From assembly GCF_932526225.1 (NCBI RefSeq), contig NC_064042.1:10616540-10680539 (forward strand): a DNA stretch of 64,000 nt, in the 5' to 3' direction. A program made the translations under genes and the position numbers. This document shows positions 24,201-33,633 of the stretch, piece by piece. Position 1 is the first letter of the stretch; every line of letters begins with the position of its first letter. The DNA is from Nematostella vectensis. Taxonomy: Eukaryota; Cnidaria; Anthozoa; Actiniaria; Edwardsiidae. The notes below the pieces were generated by a model. That model saw only the letters and a program-made list of their open reading frames with translations, was not told where the DNA came from and did not search any database.

Positions 24201-27200
24201 CAATATAATCGGCGGAAATGGTTGTATTTGGGGCCGCGTTCTCTCGCGTTTCTTCCACTAGGGGCGTTTGGTATACGGCAGCAGAAGGGGGGAATGTAAT
24301 CTTAAAGTGTGATTTTCACAACAGATAAAGTGGAAGTAAGCCCTTCTAGCAGTATGTAATTTTGTATGTTTTCTTAAATTTCTGCCGTGCCGGATACAAA
24401 AACCGCACCCTATTACGTTGCCTCTTTGTGGTGCATTTTGCGTAACACATTTTTTTTTCAAATATTTGACTAGGAAAGAGATGTTCCGCTATTATAAGAA
24501 CGACGACGACGGCTAGGACAACGAGATCGAAAAAAATAATGCGTTATTCGCGTTTGGCGTTCAATTCCATCGAAAAAAGTAAAACATTAGGTTAAGAATC
24601 AGATAAAAATAGAAAAAATAGGGAAGAGACGTTCCGCTATTATGGGGACTAAGCAAGAACGACGACGACGGCTAGGACAACGAGATCGAAAAAAATAATG
24701 CGTTATTCGCGTTCGGCGTTCAATTCCATCGAAAAAAGTAAAACATTAGGTTAAGAATCAGATAAAAATAGAAAAAATAGGGAAGAGACGTTCCGCTATT
24801 ATGGGGACTAAGCAAGAACGACGACGACGGCTAGGACAACGAGATCGAAAAAAATAATGCGTTCGCGTTTTCAATTCCAACAAAAAAGTAAAACATTAGG
24901 TTAAGAAACAGATGGAAATAAACGAAGGACATTATTCTACAATAGCGGATGTAGTCAAAGCAGTTTACAGGGCAAACCATGGCGTCCTCAATTGACCGTG
25001 TTTTCACGTGGTTTCGTTAAAAACGGCTGTAATGTATGGACAGAACGTATTTTCACGTGCTGCTATTAAATTCGCAACCCTGTTTCATCATTTTCTGCCG
25101 TCGCCGTCCACGTTTTCGTCGTCATCGCTTAATTTTTTTTTTCGTCATCGCTTAATTGCTTTTAGTCGTCATCGCTTAATTGCTTTAGTCGTCATCGATT
25201 AATTGCTTTAGTCGTCATCGCTTGAAGCCGCATTGTCACCAGTTTACTTCCGGAGGTCCGACGGAAACCTCAACCGTTAAAAGACAAAAGAATCTATTAG
25301 AATCCGAGACATTAAACATACCATCCGCTCTAAATTATCAATCACATCCTCAAAGAAACTTCCAGTAAAGATAGAGATCTTCTGCATGCCGCCTATGCGA
25401 CCCACGTAGGACCAGCACCTAGAAATATAGCATACTTCAGGCGCGTATCCAGGATTGGCTAAGGGGGACGGGGGTGCACTGTCATAGGTATCAAATGAAT
25501 GGAAGCATAGTATTTGAAGATTCCTTAATAAGAAATGATCCCATTTTGGCCGCCAAGAGGAACCCCCCTTTCTACGCCCTGCGCTTAAACCTCGATCAAA
25601 CGGACATGAGAGCCAATAAGAGTTTAATGACTCAAGTTTGTACTCTCACGCACTCTTGGCGATTTCCGTCGACTCTATGGACGTGTTCATATTCCACATA
25701 AGAGCTGTTGAGGGTTCTACTTTTTATGGCGTCAGATATGAGTTGGTGGCTGGGAATATTTCGGCAAAAAGTTTAAAGAACGATCTCATAGATCGTTTGA
25801 CCGCAAACTTAGAGAAAAGTTGACTCTCTTCTACTCTCATCTCCGTTTTACGTATCGAAACTTAGTTTGTTATTATTGACCATAAAGGCGTAGCCAAGAT
25901 CACTAATATTGCCTTTTTTGCCTGTGTTAGTAGTGTACCATGCATTTACTGTTGTTTTGGCTGCTAGAAGGGGGCTCCATCTGCCCTCCTTCCCTTTTTT
26001 GACTCCTTGCAGTGATGGATTAAATCGAATCGAATTGCATAAGTTATGGCTTTTGTTTATACGCGTGGTATCGAGATGTAAAGCGCCTAGATCTATTTTT
26101 TGCGTAGTTTTACTTGCTAAAGCCTCCATCGAAGAACTGCACGTAGTCCTTCTGGTCGGTACGTGGCACGAAGCGGATGCATGTCTTCTGCTGCCATTCC
26201 TTGATGGCGCCCTCGATGGCCTTCTCGGAAGGCCCCTTGAGGCCAAGAGAGTTCAGGAAGGGGTTCTCTATCGATAATAGTACATTAAGGTGATGTGCGT
26301 GGCTTGGCAAAGGATCATCATCATCAGTAGCATGATTATTACGATAATTATCATTATTAATATAACTAACATTTAATGTCTCCATCATCAGATTGACCAA
26401 CATTTAGAACCGCATCAACAGCTTCAACAACATCATTGTATCATCCTCTTGCAGTGCCATAGTAGGCCTCAAAATATCGGAGGGGCAGAATACAGAAACA
26501 TTCAGAAAATATTGGGGGCACAGCCACGCCCCTACTGGTCATTTCCTTATTATTTTTGAAAATATTGGGGGGACACGTGCCCCCCAGTGCCCCACCCCCT
26601 GCTACAGCCCTGAATTGATAGCAACCTAATCATCGTTATCATTTTCACCAGCATTGCAATATTATATCGATGACAACATCATTATCATTCTCAACATTGC
26701 ATCATCCTACCAACAACAACAACATCATTATCACCAAAAACGTTGCATCATTCTATCAACAACATTATCATTATTATCTTCATCATCACGACAGCAACCA
26801 ATTTCCAACTCAGGGACGGGTCTAAGGGAAGGGGGGGGGGGGGGGGGGAGGCGCCCACCTTTTTTCAGAAACTTGGCTTTAAAATACAAGAAATATAAGG
26901 AAATATACGGAAGAACAATAAGTCCGACCCTCCCCTTTCTTGAAACTTTTGCTCCCCCCCCTTTTTTGAACTTCTGGACCCGCCCCTGCACCTGAATGAA
27001 TAATACTGCTAATCAATCGACTACATTTATTTTCTATTCCATCGATGTGTTCCCAAAACTATAAACAAAGGTTCACTGACAACTTACTGACACTCTTGTC
27101 AAGAACGTACGGCACAACTCCCCCTGGCCAGCGGCCCTGCTGTCTCAGGCCACGCGCAGTAGCTCCCACAGAGCCCGGGTCCTGGCCGTGCTCGGCGGCC

Positions 27201-30200
27201 CGTATTTGCTCAGCGGTGAACATAATATCCCCCTCGAACAACTGGTAGCCTAATATGGAAAGTTCATCATGGCATCGTAGTGCATTATGGGCCCGAGACT
27301 TTGAGCACAAATACTTTTTTTTAAAATCGGACTTTTTCTTTTGGTTTCCAAAATTGGAAATTCTCACCATTCTATAAAATTGAATTCTTCATTGCATTGG
27401 GTTTTAGGATTGTCCAAATTCGCAGTAAGGTAGTTGGTCAGTGCTGCGAAATGAATACCATCTGCATCATAGGGTTTTTGTTGGAGTTCAAGTGTCAAGT
27501 GAACCCTAATTGCAGATTATGATTCTCGCTGCATCTATAAACTATAAGTCCAAAATCACCCCCCCCCCCCCCCCCCCCGCAAAAAAAGTTCCCATTTTCT
27601 CAAACAGTTTCTTTTTGAAATTCTGATTTCCCAAAATTTTTTTTTTTTAATCCCGACCCCGTCAAACATTCCTGAATCGCGGTTGGTTCTCCTCGGAATC
27701 CCGGTAAAAAAAATGCTAAACCCCGCATCCCCCAAAAGTAAGTAAGTTCACCGATCCGTTATTTCCGTTTCCTTACCATTTTCCTGCCTTTCTCTATCAT
27801 GCGGTGACGCCACGACGCTGGCGATTAAAGCAACAAAAATCCACAACATCTTTTGCTCCAAGACGGCTCCAATGCAGTATTAGGACCTCGGTTAACAAGA
27901 CCACGAGAAGAGTGTTGTACAAGGAATACACTCCGTGGTTATACACGGAAGGGGTCGTGACTAGTCGCGCCCCAAGGGAGGGAGGGATAGGGACAATATT
28001 TGCCTCATTTAAAACGTCATGGCTGCAAGCTTTGACAGTCTCCCCATAGACTGACTGCCGTTTGAATCGTACAAGATTCATGAATATTTTTATGTAATTT
28101 CCTAATACTATAATATTTTTATATGGTGTTTTAGATCGAAACAGTCAGATCCTCTGTTAGTTTATTTTTCGACTGTTCTTTTGCAAACATGACACAAATT
28201 ATGAACTAAATCTACAATGAGTGTTCCCTCAGCTGTTCGCCGTGTAACCGCTGTGTACATCCCACATCATTTTACGTGGTGACAGCGAGGTCTATTGGGG
28301 CGTACCGTGTACAGGGTTTCTGTGTTATAGGATATTGTGCATCGTCAGTGAACAATGCTGTTTGATCAAGTAGCTCTATTTTGAGTTCGCCTTATTTGAA
28401 CTCGAGTCATTTGTACAAATACAATGACAAATACACCTTTTTGGGGGGTTGCCGTGTGTAATTATAGTGTAACAATATCACCTAACCACGATACGAGGTT
28501 ACTATTGTTACAAACCAAGTTTAACGGGAAGTCTAAGCTTATATAAAAAGTTGGCCCTTGTACAACTTTATGTTTTATTTTTCCTGTCAAATTTCGCGCC
28601 CTTATTTGATCAGGTCTGCGTTTCAAAGTATGATTGTAAATGTTGTCTACGACGGAATCATGCGATTGACTGTGAAAGTTATCCTTTCGGTTACGACACT
28701 GCAGAGGGGCGAAAGCCGGAATTGCTATGCTAAAAGTTAGGCAGGATAACAATAACGATTAACTTTGACATGGGTCACTTGACCCTTGAGGGGGGGGGGG
28801 GGGCGGTCATTGTGAAACTTGCAGATAGCTATAAATAAATCTTAACTTTGTAGCATTATTTTCCCCTATTCCGGGAAAATAAGGCATCGAGTATCGCGAA
28901 ACTCCTGTGAAAATATTCGAGCTAGGTACTGAGACAGACTGAGAGGTTGGTAAGCCTGTGAGTTGGTATAACCCTGCGAGTTGGTATAAGCCTGTGAGTT
29001 GGTATAAGCCTGTGAGTTGGTAAGCCTGTGAGTTGGTAAGCCTGTAAGTTGGTACGCCTGTGAGTTGGTATAAGCCTGTGAGTTGGTATAAGCCTGTGAG
29101 TTGGTATAAGCCTGTGAGTTGGTAAGCCTGTGAGTTGGTATAAGCCTGTGAGTTGGTATAAGCCTGTGAGTTGGTATAAGCCTGTGAGTTGGTATACGCC
29201 TGTGAGGTGGTAAGCCTGTGAGTTGGTATAAGCCTGTGAGTTGGTATAAGCCTGTGAGTTGGTTTAAGCCTGTGAGTTGGTTTAAGCCTGTGAGTTGGTA
29301 AGCCTGTGAGTTGGTAAGCCTGTGAGTTGGTATAAGCCTGTGAGTTGGTAAGCCTGTAATTTGGTACGCCTGTGAGTTGGTATAAGCTTGTGAGTTTGTA
29401 TAAGCCTGTGAGTTGGTAAGCCTGTGAGTTGGTAAGCCTGTGAGTTGTAAGTCTGTGAGTTGGTAAGCCTGTGAGTTGGTATGTCTGTGGGTTGGTAAGC
29501 CTGTGAGTTGGTATGTCTGTGGGTTGGTATAAGCCTGTGAGTTGGTAAGCCTGTGAGTTGGTATAAGCCTGTGAGTTGGTAAGCCTGTGAGTTGATATAT
29601 GCCTGTGAGTTGGTATGTCTGTGGGTTGGTAAGCCTGTGAGTTGGTATGTCTGTGGGTTGGTATAAGCCTGTGAGTTGGTAAGCCTGTGGGTTGGTAAGC
29701 CTGTGAGTTGGTATAAGCCTGTGAGGTGCTAAGCCTGTGAGTTGGTAAGCCTGTAAGTTGGTACGCCTGTGAGTTGGGATAAGCCTGTGAGTTGGTATAA
29801 GTCTGTGGGTTGATATAAGCCTGTGAGTTGGTATAAGCCTGTGAGTTGGTATAAGCCTGTGAGTTGGTAAGCCTGTAAGTTGGTAAGCCTGTGAGTTGGT
29901 ATAAGCCTGCGAGTTGGTATAAGCCTGTGAGTTGGTATAAGCCTGTGAGTTGGTAAGCCTGTGAGTTGGTAAGCCTGTAAGTTGGTACGCCTGTGAGTTG
30001 GTATAAGCCTGTGAGTTGGTATAAGCCTGTGAGTTGGTATAAGCCTGTGAGTTGGTAAGCCTGTGAGTTGGTATAAGCCTGTGAGTTGGTATAAGCCTGT
30101 GAGTTGGTATAAGCCTGTGAGGTGGTAAGCCTGTGAGTTGGTATAAGCCTGTGAGTTGGTATAAGCCTGTGAGTTGGTTTAAGCCTGTGAGTTGGTAAGC

Positions 30201-31203
30201 CTGTGAGTTTGTAAGCCTGTGAGTTTGTAAGCCTGTGAGTTGGTATAAGCCTGTGAGTTGGTAAGCCTGTAATTTGGTACGCCTGTGAGTTGGTATAAGC
30301 TTGTGAGTTGGTATAAGCCTGTGAGTTGGTAAGCCTGTGAGTTGGTAAGCCTGTGAGTTGGTAAGCCTGTGAGTTGTAAGTCTGTGAGTTGGTAAGCCTG
30401 TGAGTTGGTATGTCTGTGGGTTGGTAAGCCTGTGAGTTGGTATGTCTGTGGGTTGGTATAAGCCTGTGAGTTGGTAAGCCTGTGAGTTGGTATAAGCCTG
30501 TGAGTTGGTAAGCCTGTGAGTTGGTATAAGCCTGTGAGTTGGTAAGCCTGTGAGTTGGTATAAGCCTGTGAGTTGGTATGTCTGTGGGTTGGTAAGCCTG
30601 TGAGTTGGTATGTCTGTGGGTTGGTAAGCCTGTGCGTTGGTAAGCCTGTGAGTTGGTAAGCCTGTGAGTTGGTAAGCCTGTGAGTTGGTATAAGCCTGTG
30701 AGTTGGTAAGCCTGTGAGTTGGTATAAGCCTGTGGGTTGGTAAGCCTGTGATTTGGTATGCCTGTGAGTTGGTAAGCCTGTGAGTTGGTATAAGCCTGTG
30801 AGTTGGTATAAGCCTGTGGGTTGGTATAAGCCTGTGGATTGGTATAAGTCTGTGGGTTGGTATAAGCCTGTGGGTTGGTATAAGCCTGTGAGTTGGTATA
30901 AGCCTGTGAGTTGGTATAAGCCTGTGAGTTGGTATAAGCCTGTGAGTTGGTAAGTCTGTGAGTTGGTGAGCCTGTGAGTTGGTATGTCTGTGATTCCGTA
31001 ACAGTACGGTGACAGTAAAACGAAAGATGACTGAACCTTTAGGGAAATAGTTTTGACCATTTACTGCATGTTTAAATCAAACTACATTTCGTGTTTTTCA
31101 GGGATGCTCCCTGAAGCAAGCAGAGGACGACATGGAGGCGATGTTGGCATCGTTTGTGAATTCCTCTCCCGACTCGGATGAATTAGATCATTACGAGCTC
31201 TAG
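21271..31203 (+). CDS. PELP1: PELP1-like gene, 3' part
   Basis: Exons supported: 21271-21474 (68 codons, acceptor TTTTTCCAG, donor CAG|GTAATA), 21967-22752 (262 codons, phase 0, donor ATG|GTATGT) and the last exon 31102-31203. The junction CGMQDPSLQ/ISCYCREALTVTTALMHP matches the vertebrate PELP1 segment ending FCSEALVTCAALTHPRVPPL, and the end matches its C-terminus. PELP1 is a nuclear scaffold of the rRNA-processing rixosome complex and a steroid receptor co-regulator. Exons for the N-terminal RIX1 region and most of the acidic tail were not found; a candidate acidic exon (NIDITDDEEA, about 22815-22848) does not fit the phase cleanly. The astacin gene lies inside the large last intron, on the other strand. 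Confidence 0.65.
23124..27241 (-). CDS. Astacin-family metalloprotease, catalytic exon not found
   Basis: Exons on the - strand: 27241-27088 (propeptide end and mature N-terminus, RWPGGVVPYVLDKSV), 26267-26114 (EGAIKEWQQKTCIRFVPRT), 24095-24024 (GFYHEQSRPDRDNYVEIVW, second half of the zinc motif) and 23353-23124 (Met-turn YDYGSIMHYGKRDF, stop TAA). Joins 27088/26267 and 24024/23353 keep the frame. Joining 26114 to 24095 does not: an intervening exon carrying the HExxH half of the zinc site is required, and I found no HExxH codon pattern on the - strand between 24186 and 26110. Signal peptide exons were not identified. Astacins are secreted zinc endopeptidases; in anemones some are nematocyst proteins. 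Possibly a pseudogene or an assembly gap. Confidence 0.8.
24474..24905 (+). repeat. Three tandem copies of a ~150-160 bp unit
   Basis: Units begin at about 24474, 24623 and 24782 and share GTTCCGCTATTAT, AACGACGACGACGGCTAGG and AAAACATTAGGTTAAG. The first lacks about ten bases (GGGGACTAAGC) and the third is truncated. The array lies where the missing astacin exon should be. Confidence 0.92.
25116..25224 (+). repeat. 24-bp tandem repeat
   Basis: About four imperfect copies of a unit containing GTCGTCATCGCTTAATTGC, immediately before a truncated family-A MITE. Confidence 0.85.
25226..25365. mobile_element. Truncated TTAA MITE, family A
   Basis: Only the left part of the element is present (AGCCGCATTGTCACCAGTTT onward); homology to other copies ends near 25365. 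It lies in the astacin intron. Confidence 0.75.
28945..30990. repeat. Minisatellite of 18/16-bp units, copy 2 with higher-order repeat
   Basis: Same unit as 2140-2935 but about 2 kb long. Within it a block of roughly 0.92 kb appears twice: rare variants (CCTGTAATTTGGTACGCC, AAGCTTGTGAG, GAGGTGGTAAGCC) recur in the same order near 29180-29460 and 30105-30390. This indicates expansion by duplication of a long block, not only of single units. It is intronic to the PELP1-like gene. Confidence 0.95.
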
Positions 31204-31402
31204 ATATGCGAATACAGGCCCGTACCCAGGATTATTCTTGGGGGCGTGCGAAATCCGAAAAAGTGGACCTAATTTTTTGGGGGGAGGGAGTTTTCTGATA
31301 AAAATCTGATCAGAGGGTTTTTTATGCCTTGGCAGGATCTCCATGGGACGTTTATTGTCGGATTTGGCTACAAATAAAGTCTGACTAATGACATACCAGA
31401 GT

Positions 31403-31589
31403 AGCCTACTTGTAGGCTTTGATAGCTTTTCCGGCACGAAAACCTCACGCCCGCCATCTTGGATAACGCGCTCCGCAGGGGGCGCATTCCGCCCTCCCCC
31501 TGCGGAGCGCGTTATCCAAGATGGCGGCACACTTCGTGTTTTCGGGGTTTTCGTGCCGGAAAAACTATCAAAGCCTACAAGTATGCTAA
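31403..31589. mobile_element. Long-TIR MITE with 9-bp target duplication, copy 2
   Basis: Duplicate of 3344-3530, flanked by TACCAGAGT at 31394-31402 and 31590-31598. It was present before the segmental duplication. Confidence 0.8.
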
Positions 31590-31754
31590 TACCAGAGTGA
31601 TCTAGCTTATGCTTTATAGTTTTGTCTACAAATAGCACGTCTATTGAGAACCGAAAGTGGACTTAAGGCCGTTGTGGGAGGGTGCGTACTCTCTCCTCAA
31701 TCAGCCCATTCCCTAGAGGTATTCAGGATTCCTATGGTTTCCCTTGATGCAAGA

Positions 31755-32094
31755 TGCGCGTCAGTCTCATAATCTGATTTACAAATCTAAAGGTCTTGAG
31801 TTCGATCCTCACACCGGGCACATTTTTTCTTTTGACAATGAATGACCCTATGACCGGTTTGATTAAAACACCACAAACACGCATAGAGGGTCACATTTCT
31901 CATGTTGGCTTCGATAGCGCTTAGGCGGAGCGTCGTTCGCATAATTTTTACTTTTGAAAATGAATTACACTATGACCGGTTCTAAGAAAACACGACAAAC
32001 GCACATGGAGAAGACACAGTTCCCATTCTAGCCTTTGATCTGCCAGAAGAAAACACCACAAACACGCATAGAGAAGACACATTTCTCTTGTTGG
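31755..32094 (+). mobile_element. tRNA-derived SINE with 13-bp target site duplication
   Basis: A 340-bp insertion absent from copy 1. It is flanked by CCTTGATGCAAGA at 31742-31754 and 32095-32107; copy 1 has a single CCTTGATGCAAGA at 3683-3695. The 5' end is tRNA-like (CTCATAATCTG as in Met-tRNA anticodon loops, B-box-like GAGTTCGATCCTC near 31798). The body holds partly repeated segments with ACCACAAACACGCATAGAG. Structure and target duplication fit a SINE. Confidence 0.88.
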
Positions 32095-32287
32095 CCTTGA
32101 TGCAAGAGGGGCTTGGGAGATCTATACCAGAGAACGCAACTCACATCAAACACAGGAAACATAAAACATCAAGGGAACGAACACCAGAAACTTGGCCGCC
32201 AATTATCTTAGACTTATTTGCATAAAAGCTACTACTGCTCACCCCCAATTGACCAATACTAAGTATGTGCCTTTGTCTTTTGGTTAA

Positions 32288-32522
32288 AGCCGCATTGTCA
32301 CCAGTTTACTTCCGGAAACCTCAACCGTTAAAAGACAAAAGAATCCATTATAATCCGAGATATATAACAGGCCATCCGTTCTAAATTATCAATCACAACC
32401 TCAAAGAAACTTCCAATAGAAACACTGCTTTAAATATTTTGAAATATTTTTCGCGTTATCCGTTAAAAATCATCGGAGATTGTTACGTAATCTACCGGAA
32501 GTAAACTGGTGACAGTGCGGCT
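32288..32522. mobile_element. TTAA-flanked MITE, family A, copy in segmental duplication 2
   Basis: Counterpart of 3877-4111, flanked by TTAA at 32284-32287 and 32523-32526. Confidence 0.85.
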
Positions 32523-33633
32523 TTAATTGTCTGTGGGATAATGTGGGAACTGTTTGCATGGGGCTTAACAGTCGGGCCTTATCCAGGGGGGGGGGGGGGG
32601 TGTTTCAGGGTATTCTGAAGACCCCCCAATTTGACTGGAAGGTCCACTCTATTGAAGGAAATATGAGTACCACTTTGAGCTAGGACGAGCTACCTAAGAG
32701 AAAATGGTCCAAACAAACCCCCCTGCTCAAAATCCTGGCTACGGGCCTGTCAGGAAAACAAGGCTCGTGGGTAAAGTGAATTGAAGTAGTGCAAGAGACA
32801 TTCAATACTAAAACCTCCTATACAGTATTTCTGACCTAAATCACACTATTGCTTGAGCCCAATGTGTAGAAGACTAAACCTCTATGCTCTGGACCAGTTC
32901 TTTTACAGCATACCAAACCTGGGCTATTACTAGAACTAAAAATAATAATTGCCTTCCCCTTGCTTATACTGGGGCATGATTGGGAGTTACTGTAATGTTG
33001 CCTGATGTTAAGGTCTTGCCAATAAACAAACAACTAACCCAATAGGAATGTCTCATTTGATGAAATATAAAAAGAGTTTTCCCCTGCTAATATAGTTTAC
33101 ATCTCAAATCTTAAAATCCTCAGCTTTTTTAACCAAATTTGTTGTATCACACCCTCCATTTTCAAAACTCGAAAAAAATTGCTGCATTTTCTTATCCATC
33201 AATAATCATATTCTAGCATAAAAACCACTTGCCATTGCAATTGTTTGGGAAAAGCTAGAGTCATGTTTTTAACTGAACTTGAAAGAGGCAAGCTTATTTA
33301 CACCTGCATCCTTCCATGTTTGACAGATCTGAAAATGCACCAAAGCATTGAAACTGCAACAACAAATTTGGCTATATGTCACATTTACAATTAAGATTTT
33401 GGATTTAAGCTGTTTGGTTGAAACGGATCCGAGAATATATCACAAATTGAAAAATTCAAGGGTTGAGCAACTAAAATAAAGCCTCACATAAAACATGTGT
33501 CAAGCTTCCCAGCCTACAAAAAAATATATCTTTATAATATTCCATACTTTTTTTTATAAAAATGTAAAAAGATTTCAAGATGTAGAAATGTTAAAAATTT
33601 TTACCAAACTGTACTTATTCAAAAATAACTCCC

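Noticed and set aside
24474-24905. CRISPR-like repeats
   Set aside because: Only three long direct tandem units without spacers, in animal intron DNA.
26654-26995. 113-codon frame near the astacin gene
   Set aside because: Made of ATC/AAC simple repeats and a G-run; opposite strand equally open.
28462-28752. Signal-peptide-like start (LSCLTFSIAIPAFAPLQC) as the astacin first exon
   Set aside because: Hydrophobic start is suggestive, but no splice donor in phase with the exon at 27241 could be shown, and the copies differ by a frameshift near the end.
30179-31060. 293-codon repetitive open frame on the - strand
   Set aside because: Same minisatellite in copy 2; no start context, splice signals or conserved frame between copies.
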